Positions 1 through 6,855 of a stretch of 13,844 bases of DNA are shown piece after piece. How positions within the stretch are numbered: the first letter of the stretch is position 1; each line of letters opens with the position of its first letter. The notes beneath the pieces were generated by a model. That model had not been told where the DNA came from and made no database searches. It saw nothing but the letters and a program-made list of their open reading frames with translations. The stretch comes from a bacterium. GTDB taxonomy: Bacteria; NPL-UPA2; JAGMAN01. Made by a program: the position numbers and the translations under genes. Location of the stretch: contig JAGMAN010000050.1 of the NCBI GenBank assembly GCA_023130215.1, positions 1-13,844 of the forward strand. Direction: 5' to 3'.

Positions 1-102
1 GGAGATAGTGTTTACTACCGCTCAACCAATTCGCATAAAGCGGTGAACATTGGAAAGAAAAAAGCAGATATACTGTGGGTTATCTTCACTGCCTCGTCAT
101 GA
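1..102 (+). CDS. C-terminal fragment of a cupin-domain protein (5' end outside window)
   Basis: Reading frame 1 is open from the first base to a TGA at 100-102 and gives 33 residues. They begin GDSVYYRSTNSHKAVNIG and end with a hydrophobic strand (ILWVIFTASS). The pattern G-D-[SV]-x-Y, then a histidine about ten residues later, then N-x-G and a final beta strand, is the usual last part of a cupin barrel. It resembles in particular the C-terminal cupin of XRE-type (HTH plus cupin) regulators. The histidine would be the second-motif metal ligand of the barrel. Only the tail is visible, so an N-terminal DNA-binding domain cannot be confirmed and a stand-alone cupin is equally possible. Confidence 0.6.
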   Translation, partial: GDSVYYRSTNSHKAVNIGKKKADILWVIFTASS

Positions 103-138
103 TGGTATTATTTTTTTGATGTGATTGCTAAGTATTTC

Positions 139-152
139 TTAGTATTTACTAA
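139..152. repeat. Short perfect inverted repeat in the gap after the cupin gene
   Basis: TTAGTA-TT-TACTAA is a perfect 6-bp inverted repeat with a 2-bp spacer. The ten bases just before it (129-138) are a similar copy of its left part, TAAGTATTTC against TTAGTATTTA. Such a palindrome in an AT-rich gap could be an operator, but it is short and no -35/-10 pair is placed convincingly around it, so the role is a guess. Confidence 0.3.
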
Positions 153-261
153 ATCATACTGTGCAACAGCCTGCAAGGAAAATGGGTTGGCATCATCTAC
201 ATACAGGTATAATAGTCGCAAGTTAAGAAATGATGAGGTATGATTGCTATGGTGTTTGCAG

Positions 262-295
<34 letters not shown>

Positions 296-301
296 CTCTA
301 A

Positions 302-447
302 GAAAAGTTTAGCCTTGATGCCTCAGAGGTTATATCAAGGCATCTTTAACCAGGGCCCAGATTTCTTGCGGAGGAAACGCAGAGTTTGGGTTTTTTGCTT
401 TTCCAGGCCTAATAATAAATCTGGATATAGACATTGCAGAAGTGGAG
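302..447 (+). pseudogene. Possible frame-broken 5' part of the sigma-54-like/GIY-YIG gene
   Basis: No single frame is open here, yet protein-like pieces follow one another in different frames and lead into the gene at 434. Frame 1 (about 379-447) ends with FPGLIINLDIDIAEVE just before TAA at 448. Skipping one base there continues directly as KEHARFVGRV in the frame of the downstream gene. Just upstream, frame 2 (362-394) gives FLAEETQSLGF, which would join the frame 1 piece if the T-run at 391-396 had one more T. Frame 0 (348-365) gives NQGPDF. This suggests a longer ancestral N-terminus with several one-base indels, either real decay or assembly error at homopolymers. It is inference: the fragments are short and have not been compared with homologues. 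Confidence 0.35.
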
Positions 448-1612
448 TAAAGAACACGCACGGTTTGTTGGCAGGGTTATCTTTGCCAATTTTCTCAAGC
501 TGCCCCTGGGAAGCTATAAGAATATTATCGAAGAGGTGGAGAGTTCAGCCATTTTTAAGAAATTGTCAAGAGACGGAGGTAATCACGAGGGCAATAATAG
601 CTCTGCAATAATTATAAAACGCCTTTCAAGGTCAGGTATATCTCATGAGAAAACAGGCAGATCGTCTAAGGCAATCGCTGAGATAGTAAAAAGCAATAAG
701 GATTTCAGTGTCAGATATGCATATAACGGGTTTAATAAAATATACAGTATTCGTAGAACTCCACATTTAAAGCTCTTTTACAAATTGAGGCGTATAGGCT
801 CAAGGAATGAGCTTACACACAAAATAATAGAAGGGCTCATTGAACATCAAAAGGAGTTCTTGAGCACAGGGAACCCGGTTGATTTAGTGCCGTTCAGTCA
901 GGTTCAACTTGCTAACTGGCTAAATGGGAATGAATCATCCAAAATACATATTAGCTGGATCTCAAGACTTGTAAATAAGCTTTCAGCAATTGTACCTTCT
1001 GGTGAGGAAAAGATATTAAGGTCGTTCTTTCCAACCCAAAGGGATATAAATAAAAGACTTATAAAACAGCTCCTTGACAAAGAGAATGAGGATATAGAGT
1101 CTGGAAGGTTAAAGAGACCCTTAACAGACAACAAGATAAGGGCTAAGTTAGAAAAAGAATATGGGCTCTCACTTTCCAGATGCACAGTGGGTCATTGCCG
1201 GAAGGATATGGGGATTCCTCCTGCGAAGAGAAGGCTTTCAGGATATAAATATCCGCCTCTTTCAGCGAATTTCTCGATGCTTTATCCTTTGACAATTGAA
1301 TCAGTCCAGAGCAATGCTCCGTCTTGCCCGGGGATTTATGAGTTTCGGCTGAATAGCAGAGAGATAGAGTATCCTGAGGGCAAGACAAATATTGTTTACA
1401 TCGGGAGAACTATGAATATCAATAAGAGGCTAAGAGAACACCTGGGACGGAAGAGCAAGAATCATCATATAAAAGGTTTCCTGAAAAAGGAGAAATGTCT
1501 TTTCAGGTATATTCAGTTTTTGAAGAACTGGAAGGAAGAAGAAGGAAAATTATACGATCTCTTCGTCACAACCTATGGTGCATCACCCTATTGTAACAGG
1601 GTAAGGCCGTAA
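434..1612 (+). CDS. Sigma-54-like DNA-binding region fused to a GIY-YIG nuclease domain
   Basis: The protein has 392 residues. Residues about 128-268 follow the C-terminal half of RpoN. EHQKEFLSTG (137-146) matches the Q-x-x-F-F-x-x-G element. A helix-turn-helix lies at about 156-184, with HISWISRLVNK where sigma-54 has ESTVSRVV. The stretch VPSGEEKILRSFF (187-199) follows. PLTDNKIRAKLEKEYG leads into SRCTVGHCRK (248-257), aligned with the RpoN box ARRTVAKYRE; R249, T251, V252 and R256 are kept. Residues 299-392 form a GIY-YIG domain: GIY (300-302), YIG (322-324), R332, H336, E370 and N388, so the active site looks complete. The glutamine-rich activator-response region I of sigma-54 is absent. 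The start is doubtful: stops lie just upstream (410-418, 428), TTG at 434 has no clear ribosome-binding site, and there is no in-frame ATG before residue 259. The N-terminus may therefore be truncated. Residues 41-59 and 61-81 look like an imperfect repeat (K-x-L-S-R-x-G-x-x-H-E). A nuclease aimed at sigma-54-like promoter DNA is an inference. Confidence 0.75.
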   Translation: MQKWSKEHARFVGRVIFANFLKLPLGSYKNIIEEVESSAIFKKLSRDGGNHEGNNSSAIIIKRLSRSGISHEKTGRSSKAIAEIVKSNKDFSVRYAYNGFNKIYSIRRTPHLKLFYKLRRIGSRNELTHKIIEGLIEHQKEFLSTGNPVDLVPFSQVQLANWLNGNESSKIHISWISRLVNKLSAIVPSGEEKILRSFFPTQRDINKRLIKQLLDKENEDIESGRLKRPLTDNKIRAKLEKEYGLSLSRCTVGHCRKDMGIPPAKRRLSGYKYPPLSANFSMLYPLTIESVQSNAPSCPGIYEFRLNSREIEYPEGKTNIVYIGRTMNINKRLREHLGRKSKNHHIKGFLKKEKCLFRYIQFLKNWKEEEGKLYDLFVTTYGASPYCNRVRP

Positions 1613-1673
1613 TTATCAATATCTTCGTTTAGAGCTGGTAATTGACAAGGGTTAATAAATAGGAGAATTGCCA

Positions 1674-2102
1674 ATGACAAAAACATACACAGGGCAGGAA
1701 AGAAGAAAATATCCCCGTGTGGAAGAAGAATGGGGATTGCTCTACAAGGCTTCCAAAGCCACGGAGATTAAAAGTTCTTCCACAAAGAATATAAGCGGCG
1801 GTGGAATCTGCTTTGAAGCTGAGGGGCACATTTCTCCCGGAGATGTTTTAGAAATTCAGGTTAACAAGCCAATTGGTGGTGGGTTAAAAGCTACGCTACC
1901 CATACATGCTGATGCGAAAGTTATCTGGATAAAGCAAACTGAAACTGGAAAATATAGATTAGGGTTGCAGTTTGTCGATATGAAGGACAAATATCAGAAG
2001 GAAATCATCAGGAATGTGAAAGAGCAGCTTAAAATTAAGGAAGAGAGAAGTAATGGGAATAAACCGGAGGTGCCTTATGTACAGCAAAGAAGAAGAGATT
2101 AA
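1674..2102 (+). CDS. PilZ-domain protein (probable cyclic-di-GMP receptor)
   Basis: This 142-residue soluble protein is essentially one PilZ domain. It carries both binding motifs of the family. The first is RxxxR near the N-terminus (RKYPR, 11-15). The second is [DN]xSxxG in NISGGG (39-44), followed by a beta-barrel pattern up to GLQFVDM at about 97-103. These residues grip cyclic-di-GMP in characterised PilZ proteins, so binding is likely here. A charged helical tail follows (about 104-142). The ATG at 1674 is preferred because AGGAG at 1661-1665 sits eight bases upstream; a TTG at 1668 is too close. Its last 26 bp overlap the HD-GYP gene, so the two are probably co-translated. The output target cannot be read from the sequence. 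Confidence 0.88.
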   Translation: MTKTYTGQERRKYPRVEEEWGLLYKASKATEIKSSSTKNISGGGICFEAEGHISPGDVLEIQVNKPIGGGLKATLPIHADAKVIWIKQTETGKYRLGLQFVDMKDKYQKEIIRNVKEQLKIKEERSNGNKPEVPYVQQRRRD

Positions 2103-3240
2103 GCAACTCAAAAGACAGCTTGAGATAGAGCATACAAAGCTGCAGCATGTTTATAGTATAAGCCGGGAAGCTATAGATATCTTAACTTCACAAAAGGGAG
2201 ACAAGTTAAACTTAATTCTACAGGTAATTGTCAACAAAGCCACAGAGGACCTGGATTCAGAAATTGGCTCTATTCTCCTTTTTGAACCAAAGTCAAATGT
2301 GATGACCATGCATGCGGCTAAAGGCCTGGAAGAAGATATAATTAAAGAAACCCATCTTAAAACAGGCGAGAGGATATCCGGCTGGGTTGCTCAACACAAA
2401 GAAGCCATTTTAGTCCTGGATGTGGAAAAAGACCCCCGCTTTGCCAGGCGCAGCCATGAAAGATACTATACGAAATCTTTAATAAGCGCACCCATTAAAA
2501 TAAACCACAAAGTATTGGGTGTCATCAATGTCAACAATAAACGCAATCGCCAGCCCTATGAGCAGGAAGACCTTGATCTCCTGGAAGCATTAGCGGCTCA
2601 ATCAGCATTAGTGATAAGCAATGTCAATCTTTATAATGAATTACAAGAGTTATATATGAACACAATCGAAGCCCTGACAGAAGCTGTTAATGCCAGGGAC
2701 CATTATACAAAAAGCCATTCTGAACACGTCACTCAATATGCTGTGGCCATTGCTAAAGAGATGGGGCTGTCTAAACATGAGATTGAAGTCGTTGAAAGAG
2801 CAGGCAAGTTACATGATATCGGCAAAATCGGTGTTCATGATTACATACTGACCAAACCAGGCAAATTGACTGAAGAAGAGTGGGAAAACGTAAAGACTCA
2901 TGCTTTGAAGGGAGCAAAGATCTTAGAACCTCTTGGTTTCTTGGATGGTGTTATTGAAGTCGTCAGGCAGCACCACGAAAGATACAACGGGAAGGGCTAT
3001 CCTGACAATAAACAGGCTGGTGAAATTCGCATTGAAGCCAGGATTATGGCTGTGGCTGATGCCTTTGATGCTATGACTACAGAAAGACCTTATGCCAGAG
3101 CTTTAACAAAAGAAGAAGCCATTGGGGAGTTAAAGAAGGAATCGGGAAAACAGTTTGATCCTGAAGTGGTAGAGGCATTCTTAAGGGTTCTGGGGAAGAA
3201 GCATGAATGGGGAATTAAGGCTAAGGGTGAGCAAGACTAG
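2077..3240 (+). CDS. GAF plus HD-GYP domain protein (probable cyclic-di-GMP phosphodiesterase)
   Basis: The 387-residue protein has a short N-terminal coiled-coil-like helix (about 4-25). A GAF sensor domain follows (about 40-183, including TGERISGWVAQHKEAILVLD and LGVINVNNK). The C-terminal HD-GYP domain spans about 195-373. Metal and catalytic motifs are intact: H217, HD at 246-247 in KLHDIGKIG, HHERYNGKGYP at 299-309 with GYP at 307-309, and D328 in the VADAFDAM helix. HD-GYP enzymes hydrolyse cyclic-di-GMP, and the GAF domain should tune this in response to a ligand or partner. There is no membrane segment, so it is cytoplasmic. The ATG at 2077 is chosen because GGAGG (2066-2070) lies six bases upstream, inside the PilZ gene; the ATG at 2053 lacks this. 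Eraser and receptor thus form one unit. Confidence 0.9.
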   Translation: MYSKEEEIKQLKRQLEIEHTKLQHVYSISREAIDILTSQKGDKLNLILQVIVNKATEDLDSEIGSILLFEPKSNVMTMHAAKGLEEDIIKETHLKTGERISGWVAQHKEAILVLDVEKDPRFARRSHERYYTKSLISAPIKINHKVLGVINVNNKRNRQPYEQEDLDLLEALAAQSALVISNVNLYNELQELYMNTIEALTEAVNARDHYTKSHSEHVTQYAVAIAKEMGLSKHEIEVVERAGKLHDIGKIGVHDYILTKPGKLTEEEWENVKTHALKGAKILEPLGFLDGVIEVVRQHHERYNGKGYPDNKQAGEIRIEARIMAVADAFDAMTTERPYARALTKEEAIGELKKESGKQFDPEVVEAFLRVLGKKHEWGIKAKGEQD

Positions 3241-3460
3241 ATAGTAGTGTTTCTGAGGATGCGGAGAAAGGAAGGGATAAACCCCAAAAATCCTATTTTT
3301 TCTTGATTTTCATCCCCTTGTCTGTTAAAATTCCAACATACGGTGAAACAGCACTGCTTCGCGGTAGATGGAAAATCGGAAATCGCAAATTGCGACCGGT
3401 TCAAAGAAAGTTATTAGGGCCACCATCAGAGCCCAAAAGGGTGATAGGTTTCTTGAAAAG

Positions 3461-3868
3461 ATGGGTAAGCGGAGAAGGGCGAGAGAAGTAGCTTTGCAGG
3501 TCCTCTATGAAATGGAGGTCGCCAGGAAGAAGCCAGAGGAGACTTTATCCGGCTTCTGGGAGAATTATCCCTGCAAGGAAGAAGTTCGCTCCTTTGCCAT
3601 AAAACTGGTCACCGGAACCATAGAGAATTTATCCTCCATTGATGCTCTATTGAGAAAACATGCTGATAACTGGGACATCGGTCGCATGGCTTCGGTGGAT
3701 AGAAACATTCTCAGGTTTGCTTCTTATGAACTTCTCTTCTTAGATGAAATTCCTCCCAAGGTAACCATAAACGAGGCCATTGAGATTGCCAAGAAATATT
3801 CTACTCAGGACTCTGGCCGGTTCGTAAACGGCATTTTAGACACAATAAAAGATGAAAAACGACCATAG
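3461..3868 (+). CDS. nusB: Transcription antitermination factor NusB
   Basis: NusB binds boxA RNA with NusE (ribosomal protein S10) and promotes processive transcription of rRNA operons. The 135-residue all-helical protein is of normal family length. It shows the conserved N-terminus RRRAREVALQVLYEME (4-19), the central VDRNILRFASYELLF (79-93), IPPKVTINEAIEIAKKYS (97-114) and the C-terminal FVNGILD (121-127). The frame is open further upstream to an ATG at 3368, but the extra 31 residues are basic and low in pattern. NusB proteins normally begin with the RRxAR element, so ATG 3461 is preferred although its ribosome-binding site is weak. The last 17 bp overlap the PHP gene, suggesting coupled translation. 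Confidence 0.92.
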   Translation: MGKRRRAREVALQVLYEMEVARKKPEETLSGFWENYPCKEEVRSFAIKLVTGTIENLSSIDALLRKHADNWDIGRMASVDRNILRFASYELLFLDEIPPKVTINEAIEIAKKYSTQDSGRFVNGILDTIKDEKRP

Positions 3869-4670
3869 CGAAAGATGGGTTGACCTCCATATCCATACTC
3901 ACTTCTCTGACGGGAGTTTCTCTCCGGATGAGGTTGTCAAGCGTGCTCTCAAGAACAATTTATCTGCCATTGGCATCACTGACCACGATAGTGTCAACGG
4001 GGTAGAGCCAGCCATTGCCTCGGCATCCAAGTATCAACTGGAGATAGTTCCCGGAGTAGAGCTGACGGCAGAAAAGAATAATAAAGAAATCCACATGTTA
4101 GGCTACTATGTTGACTGGCAAGACAACAAGTTTCGGGCTAAATTAACTGAATTGCAAGAGATAAGAAGTGAGCGAGCCGAGAAGATGGTTGGGAGGCTGA
4201 AGCAGTTTGGGGTGGATATCTCCTTTCAGGATGTGCAGAAGCTGGCTGGGGTAGGAGCTATTGGACGGCTTCATTTAGCCCGGGTTATTATTCAGGCTGG
4301 ATATGTTAATTCAGTGGAGGAAGCCTTCCGGAGGTATATTGGTGATAACTGTCCATCTTATGTTAAAAAATATAGATTTACTCCCAGGGAAGCAATAGAT
4401 GTAATTGCAGGAGTAGGGGGCATTCCCGTTTTAGCTCATCCCGGTATACTGAATAGCGATGAATTGATTCCTCAATTGGTCAAAGATGGTCTTAAGGGGA
4501 TTGAAGTCTATTATATTAATCAGGATGCAGATAGATATCGGAGCTTAGCTCAAGAATATGGTCTTATCCCCACCGGTGGTTCCGACTGCCATGGTCCGGC
4601 TAAGGGCAAGATTCTCATGGGGAAGATTAAGCTTCCTTATGCCATGCTGGAGAGGTTGAAAGAAGGTTGA
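3852..4670 (+). CDS. PHP-family metal-dependent phosphoesterase (TrpH/RnaAM-like)
   Basis: The 272-residue cytoplasmic protein has all four PHP motifs. These are HIHTHFSDG (13-21; H13, H15, D20), ITDHDSVNG (42-50; D44, H45), E70 with H81, and VLAHPG (193-198; H196) together with GGSDCHG (242-248; D245, H247). These residues bind the trinuclear metal centre. The insertion after motif II, with GAIGRLHLARVIIQAGY (135-151) and a PSYVKKYRF segment, is typical of the YciV/TrpH group. Characterised members remove the 3' phosphate from 3',5'-bisphosphonucleotides and trim RNA 5' ends, so this activity is plausible. The start inside nusB has no strong ribosome-binding site and probably depends on coupling. 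Its 3' end overlaps the convergent ispH by 34 bp. Confidence 0.88.
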   Translation: MKNDHSERWVDLHIHTHFSDGSFSPDEVVKRALKNNLSAIGITDHDSVNGVEPAIASASKYQLEIVPGVELTAEKNNKEIHMLGYYVDWQDNKFRAKLTELQEIRSERAEKMVGRLKQFGVDISFQDVQKLAGVGAIGRLHLARVIIQAGYVNSVEEAFRRYIGDNCPSYVKKYRFTPREAIDVIAGVGGIPVLAHPGILNSDELIPQLVKDGLKGIEVYYINQDADRYRSLAQEYGLIPTGGSDCHGPAKGKILMGKIKLPYAMLERLKEG

Positions 4671-5533
4671 AAAAGTGGCTGTGTTTTAATTTTCCTCATC
4701 ACCTCCTCAATTACCCAGTCCGGCGTTGAGGCACCGGCGGTAATTCCCACTTTTTCCTTACCCTTGAGCCAGTGCAAATTTATTTCCTGGGCCGTTTCAA
4801 TGTGATGGGTCTCGGTTCCAGTCTGTTCACTGACCTGGGCGAGGCGACGAGTATTGGCACTCTCATATCCTCCCAGGACGAGCATGAGGTCCACCTGCCT
4901 GGCTAAATTTAAGGTGGATTGCTGTCGCTTGCGGGTAGCTTCACAGATGGTATTAAAGATTTTTATCTCCTCTGCCCTTAGCGCCAATTCTCCTACCACC
5001 ATCTTAAAATTTTCCATTGACTGGGTGGTCTGTGAGAGAACACCAATTCTCTTTCCTGCTTCCAGTTCCCTTGCCTCATCAGGACTTTCCACAACCACTG
5101 CTCCCTTGCCAGCGAAGCTGAGGAGGGATTTGACCTCGTAATGGTCCCTCTCTCCCACTATCACCACAGTGTAACCTTCATCCCGAAGAATTTTAGCTAA
5201 ATCCTGAACTTTTTTCACCAAAGGGCAGGTAGCATCTACAACCTCCAAGCCTCTCTTCCTGGCTCCAGCGAGCACAGAGGGTGAAGCTCCGTGAGAACGA
5301 ATGATTAGGCGTCCACCTTCAACTTGATTTAAATTTTCAATGACCTTCACTCCTCTTTGTCCGAGCTCATCCACTGCCTGAGGATTATGAATAAGTGGGC
5401 CCAGGGAATAGACTCCTCCTTCGCTTGCTGCAGCACTCGTAAGACGTGTCTTTTTGGCTGCCTGGAAGGCTAACTTCATTGCCCGCCTAACACCAAAGCA
5501 GAACCCGGAATGGGAAGCCAGTTCAATCTCCAT
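4637..5533 (-). CDS. ispH: 4-hydroxy-3-methylbut-2-enyl diphosphate reductase IspH
   Basis: IspH is the last enzyme of the MEP isoprenoid pathway. It reduces HMBPP to IPP and DMAPP using a [4Fe-4S] cluster, so the organism probably makes isoprenoids by the MEP route. The 298-residue protein has the three cluster cysteines in normal context: C12 in GFCFGV, C103 in VDATCPLVKK and C197 in NTICEATRKRQ. Substrate-binding elements are H81 in RSHGASP, H131 and E133 in ERDHYEV, SQTTQS (167-172), S225 and N227 in ESANTRR, and S269 in GAST. The ATG overlaps the end of plsC by 11 bp (translational coupling). The last 15 or so residues (KTQPLFQPSF and on) extend past the usual family end and are encoded where the gene runs into the opposite-strand PHP gene. 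Confidence 0.95.
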   Translation of the reverse strand: MEIELASHSGFCFGVRRAMKLAFQAAKKTRLTSAAASEGGVYSLGPLIHNPQAVDELGQRGVKVIENLNQVEGGRLIIRSHGASPSVLAGARKRGLEVVDATCPLVKKVQDLAKILRDEGYTVVIVGERDHYEVKSLLSFAGKGAVVVESPDEARELEAGKRIGVLSQTTQSMENFKMVVGELALRAEEIKIFNTICEATRKRQQSTLNLARQVDLMLVLGGYESANTRRLAQVSEQTGTETHHIETAQEINLHWLKGKEKVGITAGASTPDWVIEEVMRKIKTQPLFQPSFNLSSMA

Positions 5534-6134
5534 CTGTTAACTTTTTTATTTCCTCTATTATCTTATCACTTATAGCCTGATATGCCTGCCGTCGATTCTT
5601 AGGCTCTGGGAACTCTTTCAAGAAGATGGGTTTACCAAACCGAATCTTGATTCTGTGCGTTCTAATCCAGTGGGCATCTACCGGCAAAGCTCTTTCACTG
5701 CCCACTATGAGAGTGGGGATGACTGGTGCCCGGGAGCGGAAAGTGAGCATACCTGCCCCCGGATGGCCAGGTTGTAGCTTCCCATCCAGGCTTCGCCTTC
5801 CTTCTGGAAAGACAAGCAGCAGGTCACCCCTTCTTAGTATCCTGAAAGCCTTCTTTATCGCTTTTGGGTCAGGGCTACCCCTTTTCACTGGAAAGGCATT
5901 AAGGTGTCTGATTAACCATCCAAGCACAGGAATAGCGAAAAGGTCATCCCTGGCCATATAGTATATAGGACGTCGGATAGCCGCCCCTATGGCTACCGGG
6001 TCGAGGAAGCTTATGTGATTTGGAGCAATTATAGCAGGCCCCTTCTTCGGTATATTCTCTTCCCCCTCCACCCTCAAACCGAAGAGAAGTTTAAAAAGAA
6101 TAAAGCAGGTGATGGAAGCAAAAGAGTAAAACAT
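5523..6134 (-). CDS. plsC: 1-acyl-sn-glycerol-3-phosphate acyltransferase
   Basis: The enzyme adds the second acyl chain to lysophosphatidate, making phosphatidic acid for membrane lipids. The 203-residue protein starts with a hydrophobic segment (about 3-20) that probably anchors it to the inner face of the membrane. The four acyltransferase blocks follow: NHISFLD (39-45; catalytic H40 and D45 of HX4D), VKRGSPD (83-89), FPEGRRS (109-115) and VIPTLIVG (138-145). The length is normal for the short bacterial PlsC group. It lies between cmk and ispH, an arrangement common in bacterial cmk clusters. A GAGG three bases before the ATG at 6134 is close for a ribosome-binding site, so a slightly different start is possible, but the membrane segment argues for this one. 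Confidence 0.92.
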   Translation of the reverse strand: MFYSFASITCFILFKLLFGLRVEGEENIPKKGPAIIAPNHISFLDPVAIGAAIRRPIYYMARDDLFAIPVLGWLIRHLNAFPVKRGSPDPKAIKKAFRILRRGDLLLVFPEGRRSLDGKLQPGHPGAGMLTFRSRAPVIPTLIVGSERALPVDAHWIRTHRIKIRFGKPIFLKEFPEPKNRRQAYQAISDKIIEEIKKLTDGD

Positions 6135-6137
6135 TAA

Positions 6138-6154
6138 CCTCGCTACGCTCAGGG
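6138..6154. repeat. Possible REP-like motif between cmk and plsC
   Basis: On the - strand the gap reads CCCTGAGCGTAGCGAGG, which resembles short CCCTGAGCG-type intergenic repeats found many times in some bacterial genomes. Only one copy is visible here, and the ends pair only weakly (CCT with AGG), so the identification rests on resemblance. Its last bases would also be the only ribosome-binding-like sequence for plsC. Confidence 0.2.
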
Positions 6155-6184
6155 AAATCCTAAACTCTAAACAAACACAAAATC

Positions 6185-6853
6185 CTAATTCTCCCTAATA
6201 TATTTCAGTATCGCAGAGACCTCTTCCTCAATTCTCATCTCAGTGGAGTCAATAACAATGGCTCCTTCAGCTATTTTTAGAGGAGCAATCTCCCGACCTT
6301 CATCTTCATTGTCACGAACCTTAACTTCCTTCTCCACCTGCTTGAGGTCGACTTTATGCTCTCTGGCACTGAGTTCCTTGAACCGCCGTCTGGCTCTCTC
6401 TTTCAGAGAGGCATCTAAATAGAATTTGTAATCTGCCTGGGGAAAAACAACCGTTCCAATATCTCTTCCTTCTACAACTACTGCGCCCTGCCTGCCCATC
6501 TCCCGCTGAATGTTAACCATCCTTTCCCGCACCCCAGCTAACCTGGCCAGGTAAAAGACATTATTGGTCACCTCAGGAATCCTGATCTCCCCGGTGACAT
6601 TTTGACCGTCAACATAGACTTCCAGTCCATCTTCTGCTTTCCTGAGCTCGACCTCAGTCTCAACGGCCAGCCTGACCAGCGCCTCTTCATCTTTTAAATT
6701 AACACCATTCCGCATAGCTTTCCAGGTAACCGCTCGGTAGGTGGCTCCGGTATCAATGTAAAGATAATTTAGATGCTTGGCTACTAATTTGGCAATGGTG
6801 CTTTTCCCTGAACCAGCCGGCCCATCAATGGTAATGGTCAATTCCCTCTTCAT
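6185..6853 (-). CDS. cmk: Cytidylate kinase
   Basis: Cmk phosphorylates CMP and dCMP with ATP, recycling CMP from lipid and RNA turnover. The 222-residue protein has the P-loop GPAGSGKST (11-19), the CMP-binding segment YIDTGATYRAVT (32-43), VVVEGRDIGTVVFP (125-138; GRD at 129-131) and YLDASLKERARRR (145-157). The lid motif RDNEDEGREIAPL (180-192) ends in the usual acidic strand VIDST (200-204). Length and order match the family. The ATG at 6853 lies two bases after the aroA stop, so the two are translationally coupled. The aroA-cmk pairing is widespread in bacteria. Confidence 0.95.
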   Translation of the reverse strand: MKRELTITIDGPAGSGKSTIAKLVAKHLNYLYIDTGATYRAVTWKAMRNGVNLKDEEALVRLAVETEVELRKAEDGLEVYVDGQNVTGEIRIPEVTNNVFYLARLAGVRERMVNIQREMGRQGAVVVEGRDIGTVVFPQADYKFYLDASLKERARRRFKELSAREHKVDLKQVEKEVKVRDNEDEGREIAPLKIAEGAIVIDSTEMRIEEEVSAILKYIREN

Positions 6854-6855
6854 AT

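Noticed and set aside
341-350. Programmed +1 frameshift resembling the prfB site (CTT TAA C here)
   Set aside because: The stop differs from the classical CTT TGA C, there is no spaced Shine-Dalgarno stimulator, and several other frame breaks lie close by, so decay or sequence error explains it better.
1636-1670. Sigma-70 promoter from TTGACA before the PilZ gene
   Set aside because: TTGACA is present, but at the right spacing the -10 would fall on the ribosome-binding site and start codon.
3240-3310. Terminator after the HD-GYP gene
   Set aside because: There is an A/T-rich stretch with TTTTTTC, but no stem of useful length precedes it.
3368-3460. 31-residue N-terminal extension of NusB
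   Set aside because: NusB proteins begin near the RRRAREVALQ element; the extension is basic and pattern-free, and its ATG has no better ribosome-binding site.
3303-3491. 62-codon frame before nusB
   Set aside because: No ribosome-binding site, no family resemblance, and it runs into nusB in another frame.
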